Source: a virus
IMG/VR virus record: IMGVR_UViG_3300025704_000043
Location: 1-43,645 of that record
Strand: one strand, 5' to 3'
Length of the DNA stretch: 43,645 bases
The notes under the pieces were generated by a model. The model saw only the letters and a program-made list of their open reading frames with translations, was not told where the DNA came from and made no database searches. A program made the translations under genes and the position numbers. This document shows, piece by piece, positions 19,344 through 28,368 of the stretch. How positions within the stretch are numbered: the stretch's first letter is position 1; every line of letters begins with the position of its first letter.

Positions 19344-19948
19344 TGAGGAGTGTATTCGATTTTATAGTAAAACCTGTAGAAGGAAGATATGATAATGAAA
19401 TAAAGGTTGGTGACAAGAAGTTGATGTTAAATTCAAGCATCGAAGACTTTAAGTTTATTAGTAGAAAAGCTGAAGTTGTTTCTGTACCTATTGCTTTTAA
19501 TTCATCTATAAATGTTGGTGACACAATAATAATTCACCACAATGTGTTTAGAAGATACTATAATCAAAAAGGCAAAGCCGTTGATAGTAGTAAACTTTTT
19601 AAAGAAAACTTATACTTTTGCCAACCAGATCAAGTCTACTTATACAAAAGAGATAATGAATGGAGACCAATTGGTACTAGGTGTTTTGTAATGCCGATTA
19701 AAAATAACAATCCTTTCTCAATGGATAAAGAGAGAAAGCATATTGGAGTATTAAAAATCGGTAACAAGTCGTTAGAAGCGCTAGGAATAAGCGAGGGAGA
19801 TCTTATAGGTTTTAGACCAAACAGAGAGTTTGAGTTTATAGTAGATGATCAACGACTTTATTGTATGGAATCTAATGATATTTTATTGAAGTATGAATAT
19901 AAAGGAGACGAAGAGGAATATAATCCTAGCTGGGCAAAGAGCAGTTGA
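19343..19948 (+). CDS. two-domain GroES-like (HSP10-fold) protein (201 aa)
   Basis: The N-terminal half has the barrel-like pattern FIVKPVEGRYDNEIKVGDKK, later FNSSINVGDTIIIHHNVFRR. The second half (from residue about 116) reads TRCFVMPIKNNNPFSMDKER, then GVLKIGN, then ISEGDLIGFRPNREFEFIVD and ESNDILLKY, which resembles the 'R-V-x-V-K-P-I ... G-V-x-x-x-G ... G-D-x-V-x-F ... D-I-L' layout of GroES. So it may be a tandem GroES fold, a known theme for T4 gp31-like phage co-chaperonins. It is distant from the groS gene in this window. It overlaps the next gene by 56 nt. Confidence 0.5.
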   Translation: MRSVFDFIVKPVEGRYDNEIKVGDKKLMLNSSIEDFKFISRKAEVVSVPIAFNSSINVGDTIIIHHNVFRRYYNQKGKAVDSSKLFKENLYFCQPDQVYLYKRDNEWRPIGTRCFVMPIKNNNPFSMDKERKHIGVLKIGNKSLEALGISEGDLIGFRPNREFEFIVDDQRLYCMESNDILLKYEYKGDEEEYNPSWAKSS

Positions 19949-20168
19949 GGAATTAATTCAAGTAGCTAAAGAAAAGATAGTTGACTCAGATGATGATATA
20001 TCTGCGGATAGATTAAAGAATGCAGCAGCTACTAAAAAGCTAGCTATTTTCGATGCTTTTGAAATACTCAGTAGAATAGAAGAAGAGGAAAAACTATTGG
20101 AAGAAAAGCCAAAAGAAGTTAAACAGGAAAAGTCTTTTAAAGGCTTTGCAGAAGGTAGGTCTAAATAA
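19893..20168 (+). CDS. putative small terminase subunit (91 aa)
   Basis: A helical 91-aa protein (RNIILAGQRAVEELIQVAKE, then SADRLKNAAATKKLAIFDAF and EILSRIEEEEKLLEEK) with a basic C-terminus. It lies directly upstream of TerL, with one shared base (TAATG), the usual place of TerS. The conserved 'L-K-N-A-A-A-T-K-K-L-A-I-F-D-A-F-E-I-L' segment fits an oligomerising helical hairpin. The 56-nt out-of-frame overlap with the GroES-like gene is unusual for this compact genome. The TerS role is inferred from position. Confidence 0.6.
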   Translation: MNIKETKRNIILAGQRAVEELIQVAKEKIVDSDDDISADRLKNAAATKKLAIFDAFEILSRIEEEEKLLEEKPKEVKQEKSFKGFAEGRSK

Positions 20169-22393
20169 TGTACAAGCAAACATTAATAAGGACAATAGAA
20201 GACCACGTAAAACCTGCTTTACTAAAAAGAAACAATAGAAACAAAAAGTGGGCCAAAGGATACGATAATGACCATGATATGGTTATTATAAGTTCCGATG
20301 GAACCATAGGTGAGATTGTAGAGATACAGAATTTAAAAATTGCTTTACCTGCGGTTCCAAAAGATGTTTATAAATGTTCTGATGAAAAAAAAGAACAAAT
20401 GTGGTCTAAGTTAGAGTACCCTAAAGAACTCGCGAAAATTAAAAGCGTTTTTGATTGGCAAAAATACCCCACTGATTTTCAAGAGAAATGGTATGAATAT
20501 ATTGACAAAGAGTTTGAAAAAAGGGAAAAGGGTTTTTGGTTCTATAATAATGGTAAGCCAACTTACGTTACTGGTACTCATTACATGTACTTGCAGTGGG
20601 CCAAGATTGATGTTGGGGCAGCAGATTATAGGGAATCAAACAGAATCTTCTTTATATTCTGGGAAGCTTGTAAAGCAGACGTCCGTTGTTATGGAATGTC
20701 ATATCTCAAGAACAGAAGGTCAGGTTTTTCGTTCATGGCTTCAGCTGAGACCGTTAACATGGCAACAATATCAACCGATGCACGCTTTGGGATTTTGTCC
20801 AAATCTGGTTCCGATGCAAAGAAGATGTTCACAGATAAAGTGGTACCTATCAGCGTTAATTACCCGTTCTTCTTCAAACCGATACAAGACGGTATGGACA
20901 GACCAAAGACCGAGCTTGCTTACAGGGTTCCAGCTTCAAGGCTCACAAGAAAAAAACTCAACGAAGGTCAAGTCGAAGAAGAAATCGAAGGTCTTGATAC
21001 CACGATTGACTGGAAAAACACAGGGGACAACTCGTACGATGGGGAAAAATTAAAGCTACTAGTACACGATGAAAGTGGAAAGTGGGAGAGACCAGATAAT
21101 ATATTAAATAACTGGCGAGTAACAAAGACGTGTTTAAGATTAGGTAGTAGAATCGTAGGAAAATGTATGATGGGTTCTACCTCAAACGCCTTAGAAAAAG
21201 GTGGTGGTAATTTTAAGAAATTATATTATGCTTCAGACGTCACAAATAGAAACCGCAATGGGCAAACTAGCTCAGGATTATATTCTTTGTTCATTCCTAT
21301 GGAATGGAACTACGAGGGATTCATTGATACTTATGGCTTACCTGTCTTCGATCAACCGAAAAAAGACACAGTAGATCCTAGTGGATTACCTATAACGCAC
21401 GGAGTAATAGAGCATTGGGAGAATGAAGTAGATGGTTTAAAGAACGATCAAGATGGTTTAAATGAATACTATCGTCAGTTTCCTAGAACAGAGAAACACG
21501 CGTTTAGAGATGAAGCTAAGTTGTCTTTGTTTAATTTAACTAAGATATACGAGCAAATAGATCACAATGAAGATTACTTAAATAGTAAATTAATAACTAA
21601 AGGTAGTTTTCAATGGGAGAACGGTGTCAAAGACACTAGGGTTATTTTCACCCCAAACGATAACGGTAGGTTCCTAGTAAGCTGGATTCCATCTACATCT
21701 CATCAAAATCGTGTAATAGTAAAGAATGGAGTAAAGTACCCTGGAAATGAACATATGGGTGCTTTTGGATGTGATAGTTACGATATATCTGGAACAGTAG
21801 ATAATAGAGGTTCAAAAGGAGCTTTACACGGTTTAACTAAATTTAGTATGGACGAACACCCAGCTAATATGTTTTTCTTAGAGTATGTTGCTAGACCTCA
21901 GACAGCTGAGATGTTTTTTGAAGATATACTAATGGCTTGCGTATTTTATGGCATGCCTATACTAGCAGAGAATAACAAACCTAGGCTTTTATATTATTTT
22001 AAAAGAAGAGGTTACAGAGGGTTTTCTATAAATAGACCTGATAAAATCTACGCTAAGCTATCAACAACAGAAAAAGAAATTGGTGGTATACCAAACTCTA
22101 GTGAAGATATTAAACAGGCACACGCCGCAGCAATTGAATCTTATATAAATGATTTTGTAGGCGCTACAGAAAGAGGTTATGGTAATATGTATTTCCAAAA
22201 AACTCTTGAAGAGTGGGCAAAATTTGACATAAACAATAGAACAAAGTTTGATGCGACTATAAGCTCTGGATTAGCTATAATGGCATGCAATAAAAATAAA
22301 TACACACCTGTTTTCAAGGCTACTAAAAAGCCAGTATCAATCTCTTTTGGTAGATACGACAACAGTGGTTATACCTCAAAAATAAAAAGATAA
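20168..22393 (+). CDS. terminase large subunit (741 aa)
   Basis: The N-terminal half is the ATPase: YLKNRRSGFSFMASAE at residues about 179-194 (Walker A-like, with the R-R-x-G-x-S arginine-rich form of phage terminases), LLVHDESGKW at 297-306 (Walker B), and GSTSNALEKGGG (coupling motif). The nuclease half has GAFGCDSYDIS (Asp536), a likely metal ligand, and later aromatic and basic motifs. The segment GFWFYNNGKPTYVTGTHYMY before the Walker motif is characteristic of large marine-phage and crAss-like terminases. It packages DNA into the prohead with portal and TerS. Nucleotides about 20,590-21,045 have a distinctly more GC-rich codon choice than the rest. Confidence 0.9.
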   Translation: MYKQTLIRTIEDHVKPALLKRNNRNKKWAKGYDNDHDMVIISSDGTIGEIVEIQNLKIALPAVPKDVYKCSDEKKEQMWSKLEYPKELAKIKSVFDWQKYPTDFQEKWYEYIDKEFEKREKGFWFYNNGKPTYVTGTHYMYLQWAKIDVGAADYRESNRIFFIFWEACKADVRCYGMSYLKNRRSGFSFMASAETVNMATISTDARFGILSKSGSDAKKMFTDKVVPISVNYPFFFKPIQDGMDRPKTELAYRVPASRLTRKKLNEGQVEEEIEGLDTTIDWKNTGDNSYDGEKLKLLVHDESGKWERPDNILNNWRVTKTCLRLGSRIVGKCMMGSTSNALEKGGGNFKKLYYASDVTNRNRNGQTSSGLYSLFIPMEWNYEGFIDTYGLPVFDQPKKDTVDPSGLPITHGVIEHWENEVDGLKNDQDGLNEYYRQFPRTEKHAFRDEAKLSLFNLTKIYEQIDHNEDYLNSKLITKGSFQWENGVKDTRVIFTPNDNGRFLVSWIPSTSHQNRVIVKNGVKYPGNEHMGAFGCDSYDISGTVDNRGSKGALHGLTKFSMDEHPANMFFLEYVARPQTAEMFFEDILMACVFYGMPILAENNKPRLLYYFKRRGYRGFSINRPDKIYAKLSTTEKEIGGIPNSSEDIKQAHAAAIESYINDFVGATERGYGNMYFQKTLEEWAKFDINNRTKFDATISSGLAIMACNKNKYTPVFKATKKPVSISFGRYDNSGYTSKIKR

Positions 22394-24811
22394 ATGATTT
22401 ACAAAAGCGTAAACAGCACTTTCCCAAGTCAGGTAGTACCGGACGAAGTAAAGCAGAGTTATGAATACGGTTCAGAAGTTGCTAAAGCTATAGAGAACGA
22501 ATGGTTCAAAGGAGATAGAGGAGCTGGTTCTGGTGGTAGATTTGGTAACAACTGGCAAAACTATCATAGATTACGTCTATATGCAAGAGGAGAGCAATCT
22601 GTTCAAAAGTATAAAGATGAATTATCAACTAACGGAGATTTATCTTACTTAAACCTTGACTGGCAACCAGTAGCTGTTTTATCTAAGTTTGTTGACATCG
22701 TTGTTAATGGCATGACTGACAAAGGTTATAAGATAAAATCATTTGCTACAGATCCTTATGCTCAAAAGAAAAGAACAGATTATGCTGGTGCTATCTTAAG
22801 AGATATGCAAGCTAAACCTCTTTTAAACGATATAAAGAACACATTGGGTGTTGATATGTTTTCATCTGACGATCCAACTTCTTTACCTGAGACTAAAGAT
22901 GAATTAGATTTATTTATACAGCTAAATTACAAGCAAGCTGTAGAGATAGCTGAAGAAGAAGTAATAGATAACATACTTGAGTTTAACAGGTATGAAGAAG
23001 TTAAAAAGAGAGTTGCTCAAGATTTAACAGTGCTAGGAATTGGTGTTGTTAAAACAGACTTTAATTTATCAGAAGGCGTTACTGTAGATTACGTTGATCC
23101 AGCTAACCTAGTTTACTCTTATACAGAAGATCCTAACTTTGAAGATGTATACTACGTTGGAGAAGTAAAATCTGTTTCTTTGCAAGAGCTAAAAAAGCAG
23201 TTTTCAAATCTTACGGACGCGGAGCTAGAAGAAATTCAAAAACAACCTGCAAGCTATAATTATACTAGACAATATAACGGTCAAGATGATAATTATGATA
23301 GTGTGCAGGTTATATATTTTGAATATAAAACATATTCGAATCAAGTTTTTAAAATAAAACAAACAGATCAAGGTTTAGAGAAAGCGCTTGAAAAGCCTGA
23401 TACTTTTGATCCACCAACTAACGATAACTTCGAAAGAGTTTCAAGGTCGATAGAGGTTTTATATAGCGGAGCTAAAATACTAGGTCAAGATAAAATGCTT
23501 AAATGGGAGCTAGCTCAAAATATGACTAGACCTTATAGCAACCAAACAAGAGTAGAAATGAACTACTCTATTTCAGCGCCAAGAATGTACAAGGGGCGTA
23601 TTGATAGTTTAGTTAGCAAGTGTATCGGTTTTACTGATATGATTCAAATAACGCATTTAAAAATTCAACAGGTATTATCTAAAATGGTTCCTGATGGTGT
23701 ATTTGTAGATGTTGATGGTTTAGCTGAAGTAGATTTAGGGAACGGAACCAGTTATAACCCACAAGAAGCGCTTAATATGTATTTCTCAACTGGTAGTATA
23801 GTTGGTCGATCTTTAACTCAAGACGGAGACCCTAACAGAGGTAAGGTACCTATTCAAGAATTAAACTCATCATCTGGTATAAACAAAATACAAGCATTAA
23901 TACAAACGTATCAATACTATTTACAAATGATACGTGATGTAACCGGACTTAATGAAGCTCGTGATGGTAGCATGCCAGCTAAAGATTCTTTAGTAGGTCT
24001 ACAGAAGTTAGCAGCAGCTAATTCAAACGTTGCTACTAAGCATATATTACAGTCATTAATGTATGTAACCGTTAGAACCTGTGAGAATATAAGTCTAAGA
24101 GTAGCGGATATGTTAAGCTTTCCATTAACGAAAGAAGCTTTAATGAATTCAATAAACTCAGCTAACGTAGCCACTCTTCAAGAAGTAGGTGATTTAAACA
24201 TGCACGAGTTTGGTATATTCTTAGAACTAGAACCTGAAGAAGAAGAAAAAGCAAACTTAGAAAAAAGTATTCAAATAGCTTTGCAGACAGGTAGTATAGC
24301 TCTTAGTGACGCTATAGATATTAGAGAGATAAGAAACTTAAAGCTAGCTAATCAGTTTTTAAAGCATAGACAAAAAATAAAAAGAGAAGAAGAGCAAAAA
24401 GCTCAACAAGCTAACATTCAAGCGCAGGCTCAAGCTAATGCTGAAGGAGCTGAAAGAGCTGCGATGGCAGAGGTTCAAAAGCAACAAGCTTTAGCTGAAA
24501 CAGAATTACAGATTGAGCAAGGTAAATCTCAGTTTAAGATTCAACAGATGCAACAAGAGGCAGAGATAAAGAAACAGCTTATGGCTGAAGAGTTTCAGTA
24601 TCAAATGCAATTAGCTCAAGTAAGAGCAGGTGCTGAGAAAAATAAGCTTCAAGACATTGAAGATAGAAAAGACGAAAGAACTAAAATACAAGCAACTCAA
24701 CAATCAGAGTTGATTAGTCAAAGACAAAACGATTCATTACCAAAGAACTTTGAGTCAGCTGGTATGGACAATCTAGGAGGTTTTGGGTTAGAGCAGTTTG
24801 ATCCTAGGTAA
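22394..24811 (+). CDS. portal protein (805 aa)
   Basis: The N-terminal domain has RLRLYARGEQSVQKYKDELS, then GDLSYLNLDWQPVAVLSKFV, then DIVVNGM at residues about 60-107, a pattern typical of portal proteins in marine and crAss-like podoviruses. The gene begins immediately after TerL and precedes the scaffold and capsid genes. The last about 170 residues form a long Gln/Glu/Ala-rich coiled coil (AEGAERAAMAEVQKQQALAE), ending GGFGLEQFDPR; this would be the barrel or crown helix facing the capsid interior. It would form the dodecameric DNA-entry vertex. Confidence 0.85.
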   Translation: MIYKSVNSTFPSQVVPDEVKQSYEYGSEVAKAIENEWFKGDRGAGSGGRFGNNWQNYHRLRLYARGEQSVQKYKDELSTNGDLSYLNLDWQPVAVLSKFVDIVVNGMTDKGYKIKSFATDPYAQKKRTDYAGAILRDMQAKPLLNDIKNTLGVDMFSSDDPTSLPETKDELDLFIQLNYKQAVEIAEEEVIDNILEFNRYEEVKKRVAQDLTVLGIGVVKTDFNLSEGVTVDYVDPANLVYSYTEDPNFEDVYYVGEVKSVSLQELKKQFSNLTDAELEEIQKQPASYNYTRQYNGQDDNYDSVQVIYFEYKTYSNQVFKIKQTDQGLEKALEKPDTFDPPTNDNFERVSRSIEVLYSGAKILGQDKMLKWELAQNMTRPYSNQTRVEMNYSISAPRMYKGRIDSLVSKCIGFTDMIQITHLKIQQVLSKMVPDGVFVDVDGLAEVDLGNGTSYNPQEALNMYFSTGSIVGRSLTQDGDPNRGKVPIQELNSSSGINKIQALIQTYQYYLQMIRDVTGLNEARDGSMPAKDSLVGLQKLAAANSNVATKHILQSLMYVTVRTCENISLRVADMLSFPLTKEALMNSINSANVATLQEVGDLNMHEFGIFLELEPEEEEKANLEKSIQIALQTGSIALSDAIDIREIRNLKLANQFLKHRQKIKREEEQKAQQANIQAQAQANAEGAERAAMAEVQKQQALAETELQIEQGKSQFKIQQMQQEAEIKKQLMAEEFQYQMQLAQVRAGAEKNKLQDIEDRKDERTKIQATQQSELISQRQNDSLPKNFESAGMDNLGGFGLEQFDPR

Positions 24812-24843
24812 ACAATTATTTAATTATTTAATTATATTATATT

Positions 24844-25983
24844 ATGTCAGAAACAGTAAAACAAGAAGGAGACTTCAAAATTAAGGCTAAGTCTAAAAAG
24901 CCTAAAAAGTTAGTCACTGATAATGAAGTGATTAAGGTAGAAATACCAAAAGTAAGTTTAGAGCAAGCTGAAAAAGTAGCTCCAGAAATTACAAAGATAG
25001 AGATTAAAACCGATAAAGTAGATCAGATAGAGGAGGTTGTTGTTAAGCAAGATGAACCTACTGTAGCTGAAGACTCGGTTATGCAGGAAATTATTGACGA
25101 AGAAGTAGAGGTTGCTGAAGAGCAAGTTAAAGAGGCTATTCAAGAACTTAAAACAGTTGGAAAAGCTCTACCTGAGAACGTAGAAAAACTAGTTTCTTTT
25201 ATGGAAGAAACAGGTGGTACTGTTGAAGATTACGTTAGATTAAACGCTGACTACTCTACTATAAACGAAGATACTTTATTAAAAGAGTATTATAAGAAAA
25301 CAAAACCTTATTTAGAAGGTGAAGATATAAATCTAATCTTAGAAGATTTTTCATATGATGAAGAGTTAGATGAGGAAAGAGATATACGTAAAAAGAAAAT
25401 TGCGTATAAAGAAGAAGTTGCAAAAGCTAGAAACTTTCTAGAGGAAACAAAGAGTAAATACTACGACGAAATCAAGTTGAGACCCGGCGTAACTCAAGAC
25501 CAACAGAAAGCCACTGACTTTTTCAACCGCTACAACGAAGATCAAGAAGCTGCAAAACAACGGCATAACGAATTTGTACAAAGTACTAAAAACTTACTAA
25601 ACGAAGATTTCAAAGGTTTTGATTTTAACGTTGGTGAGAAAAAATTTAGATACGGAGTTAAAAACGTTAGCGAGGTTGCTGAGGCACAATCTGACATTTC
25701 TAATTTTATAGGGAAGTTCCTAGATAAAAAAGGAAGTATCGCAGATGCTAAAGGTTACCACAAAGCTATGTATGCGGCGCGTAACGCTGACACAATAGCA
25801 CAACACTTTTACGAGCAAGGCAAAGCCGACGCTGTTAAAGATGTTATAGCTAAGTCTAAAAACATAAGCACCGAACCTAGAAAAAACTCTAGCGGAAACG
25901 TGTTTGTTAATGGATTAAAAGTTAAAGCTATTACCGGTTTTGATTCTTCAAAATTAAAAGTAAGAACAAAAAAATTTAACTAA
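24844..25983 (+). CDS. putative scaffolding protein (379 aa)
   Basis: An acidic, Lys/Glu/Val-rich N-terminal 90 residues (KKPKKLVTDNEVIKVEIPKV, later EIIDEEVEVAEEQVKEAIQE) is probably disordered or coiled-coil. Then follow helical segments, and a basic C-terminus ends NGLKVKAITGFDSSKLKVRT. Position between portal and capsid and the charged helical make-up with a basic capsid-binding tail are the hallmarks of scaffolds. No protease motif is seen. Codons for residues about 205-245 (25,459-25,575) are more GC-rich than the surroundings. Confidence 0.7.
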   Translation: MSETVKQEGDFKIKAKSKKPKKLVTDNEVIKVEIPKVSLEQAEKVAPEITKIEIKTDKVDQIEEVVVKQDEPTVAEDSVMQEIIDEEVEVAEEQVKEAIQELKTVGKALPENVEKLVSFMEETGGTVEDYVRLNADYSTINEDTLLKEYYKKTKPYLEGEDINLILEDFSYDEELDEERDIRKKKIAYKEEVAKARNFLEETKSKYYDEIKLRPGVTQDQQKATDFFNRYNEDQEAAKQRHNEFVQSTKNLLNEDFKGFDFNVGEKKFRYGVKNVSEVAEAQSDISNFIGKFLDKKGSIADAKGYHKAMYAARNADTIAQHFYEQGKADAVKDVIAKSKNISTEPRKNSSGNVFVNGLKVKAITGFDSSKLKVRTKKFN

Positions 25984-25997
25984 AAAAAACAATTATT

Positions 25998-27455
25998 ATG
26001 GCTTTAGATCCATTATTTGGTAGTATAGTACCATCTCAAAAACAACAAACATTAGCAACAAACTTTTTAAAGTTTAACGACGGAACAGCAGCTGGAGACA
26101 GTGATACTTTCGCTCAGCAGTATTTACCAGAAATTTACGAACAAGAAGTAGAGCGTTATGGAAACAGAACGTTATCTGGATTCTTACGTATGGTAGGAGC
26201 TGAAATGCCAATGTCTTCTGATCAAGTAATTTGGTCTGAACAAAACAGATTGCACATCTCTTATACAGATGTAACAAATGACCAAGTAAACACTTTAACT
26301 ATTCCTGTTTCTGCTACAGTAAGAAACGTAATTTCTGTTGGATCAACAATCGTTGCTATCGACAAATTAGGAGCTGAATTAAAATGTGTTGTTACTGCTT
26401 CTAACCTATCTACAGGTGCTTTAACTGTTGCTCCTTATACAGCTGCAACCACTGCTACTTTAGCAGTTGATGATATCAAAGTATTTGTATACGGTTCAGA
26501 ATATGGAAAAGGATCAACTACACCTAACTACTCTGCTTCACAAACAGATGGGTATGTAAGTGTAGACCCTGATTTTACACAATTCTCTAACTCACCAATC
26601 ATCATTAGAAACAAATACGTAGTATCTGGATCTGATATGGCTCAAATCGGGTGGGTTGAAGTTGCAACTGAAGACGGAACTTCTGGATACTTATGGTACT
26701 TAAAAGCTGAATCTGAAACAAGATTACGTTTTGAAGACTACTTAGAAATGTCTGTAGTAGAAGGTGAAAAAGCTTCAGCAACAGGTGCTGGATCTGCTTC
26801 TGCAGCTGGATACAAAGGTACTGAAGGTTTATTTGCTGCTATCAAGTCTAGAGGAAATGAAGAAGCTGGGTTTAACGCTGCTGCTAATGCATTAGGGGAA
26901 TTTGATGCTATCTTGAAAAACTTAGATACTCAAGGAGCTATTGAAGAAAACATGTTATTCTTAAACAGACAAACTTCTTTAGGATTTGACGATATGTTAG
27001 CTGGATTAAACGGTGGAAACGCTGGAGCTGGTTCTGCGTATGGTATCTTTGAGAACTCTGAAGATATGGCATTGAACTTAGGATTCTCTGGGTTCCGTCG
27101 AGGTTCTTATGACTTCTACAAGACTGACTGGAAATACTTAAACGATGCTTCTACAAGAGGTGGTGTAACTGAAGCTGCTGCTATAGCTGCTCCTGTTGCT
27201 GCTATCGACGGTGTATTAGTACCTGCTGGAACTTCTACTGTTTATGACCAAGTATTAGGAACAAACATTAGACGTCCATTCTTGCACGTTCGTTATAGAG
27301 CTTCTCAAGCTGATGACCGAAGAATGAAGCAATGGTTAACTGGTTCTGCTGGTGGAGCATACACTTCTGACTTAGACGCTATGGAAGTAAACTTCTTATC
27401 TGAAAGATGTTTATGTGTACAAGGTGCTAACAACTTCGTATTGTTCACTAAGTAA
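25998..27455 (+). CDS. major capsid protein (485 aa)
   Basis: A 485-aa protein located after portal and scaffold, with the strongest codon bias in the window (repeated use of a few codons such as TTA, GAA, GCT, TCT, AAC). It is preceded by the AAACAATTATT leader and followed by a strong hairpin, all consistent with very high expression. Content is beta-rich with Ala/Gly/Ser/Thr stretches (TGALTVAPYTAATTATLAVD), a helical section (ESETRLRFEDYLEMSVVEGE) and a C-terminal VRYRASQADDRRMKQW. An HK97 fold is expected for a tailed phage but I cannot verify it by eye. The size matches MCPs of large short-tailed Bacteroidota phages. Confidence 0.8.
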   Translation: MALDPLFGSIVPSQKQQTLATNFLKFNDGTAAGDSDTFAQQYLPEIYEQEVERYGNRTLSGFLRMVGAEMPMSSDQVIWSEQNRLHISYTDVTNDQVNTLTIPVSATVRNVISVGSTIVAIDKLGAELKCVVTASNLSTGALTVAPYTAATTATLAVDDIKVFVYGSEYGKGSTTPNYSASQTDGYVSVDPDFTQFSNSPIIIRNKYVVSGSDMAQIGWVEVATEDGTSGYLWYLKAESETRLRFEDYLEMSVVEGEKASATGAGSASAAGYKGTEGLFAAIKSRGNEEAGFNAAANALGEFDAILKNLDTQGAIEENMLFLNRQTSLGFDDMLAGLNGGNAGAGSAYGIFENSEDMALNLGFSGFRRGSYDFYKTDWKYLNDASTRGGVTEAAAIAAPVAAIDGVLVPAGTSTVYDQVLGTNIRRPFLHVRYRASQADDRRMKQWLTGSAGGAYTSDLDAMEVNFLSERCLCVQGANNFVLFTK

Positions 27456-27467
27456 GAGTATATTAAT

Positions 27468-27508
27468 GTAATTATTACCCTCGTTATATCAACGGGGGTA
27501 ATTATTAC
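27468..27508 (+). terminator. strong stem-loop after the capsid gene
   Basis: An 18-bp stem (one G-T pair): 27468-27485, beginning GTAATTATTACCC, pairs with 27491-27508 around an ATATC loop. A short CTTTATTAAA follows. It probably terminates or attenuates transcription, or stabilises the capsid mRNA 3' end. Confidence 0.7.
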
Positions 27509-27538
27509 CTTTATTAAATTATCAAATTATATTATATC

Positions 27539-28300
27539 ATGAAAACAAAAGTAATTAAAAATGAAAAGTGGGAAATTAAAGATAGAACCTACTTTGTAAC
27601 AGGATCATATCAACCTTTAACGTTAAGAATACCAGCTAGACATAGTTTAAAGTCGCCAATGCTGTATTATGACGAAGAAACAAATGAACAAAGAGAACTA
27701 AGATACGCAACCAATATGTCATCGCCTTTTAAAGATGAACAAAAAGGAGAGGTAACTTTAGGTCATATCTTATTTAAAGATGGATCTTTGTTTGTACCAA
27801 AAAGAAATCAACAACTACAAAAACTTTTATCACTATATCACCCTTTAAAAGGAATTAGATATACTGAATTTAACGCTGTAGAAGAAGCTGAAGATGAGTT
27901 AGATGTTATGGAGATGCAAATTGAAGCCTTAAATGCTGCTATGTCATTAGACGTAGATCAACAAGAAGCAATATTAAGGGTAGAATTAGGATCCAAGGTT
28001 AGTAACATGTCATCTAAGGAACTTAAAAGAGATTTACTACTATTTGCAAGGCAGAATCCTGCTTTGTTCTTAGAACTCGCTAAAGATGAAAACGTACAAT
28101 TGAGAAACTTTGCTATCAAAGCTGTAGAAGCTAAGATCATTAAGTTATCACAAGATCAAAGATCGTTTTCTTGGGCAAGCAATGGTAAAAAACTAATGAC
28201 AGTTCCTTTTGATGAAAACCCTTACTCAGCTATGGCAGCGTATTTCAAAACAGACGAAGGTGTAGAAGTCTTCAAGTCTATTGAGAAAAAACTTAAATAG
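27539..28300 (+). CDS. hypothetical capsid-adjacent protein (253 aa)
   Basis: The N-terminal about 105 residues form a beta-rich domain (YFVTGSYQPLTLRIPARHSL, then PMLYYDEETNEQRELRYATN, then GEVTLGHILFKDGSLFVPKR). The remainder is helical and charged, with a possible coiled coil (DELDVMEMQIEALNAAMSLD). I associate this layout with a protein next to the capsid gene in flavobacterial phages, function unknown (head accessory, or a shared T4-like structural protein). It lies between two strong hairpins, so its level may be set separately from capsid and adaptor genes. Confidence 0.6.
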   Translation: MKTKVIKNEKWEIKDRTYFVTGSYQPLTLRIPARHSLKSPMLYYDEETNEQRELRYATNMSSPFKDEQKGEVTLGHILFKDGSLFVPKRNQQLQKLLSLYHPLKGIRYTEFNAVEEAEDELDVMEMQIEALNAAMSLDVDQQEAILRVELGSKVSNMSSKELKRDLLLFARQNPALFLELAKDENVQLRNFAIKAVEAKIIKLSQDQRSFSWASNGKKLMTVPFDENPYSAMAAYFKTDEGVEVFKSIEKKLK

Positions 28301-28319
28301 CATGTAATACTAATATAAT

Positions 28320-28351
28320 GGAGATCACTTCGGTGGTCTCCTTTGTATTAT
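28320..28351 (+). terminator. UUCG hairpin terminator
   Basis: GGAGATCAC (28320-28328) pairs with GTGGTCTCC (28333-28341) through nine pairs (one T-G), closing a TTCG tetraloop. A TTTGTATTATA tract follows. An outer TAATAC/GTATTA pair could extend it. This looks like a true intrinsic terminator between the capsid-adjacent gene and the adaptor genes. Confidence 0.7.
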
Positions 28352-28368
28352 AACAAATATAAAAAATA

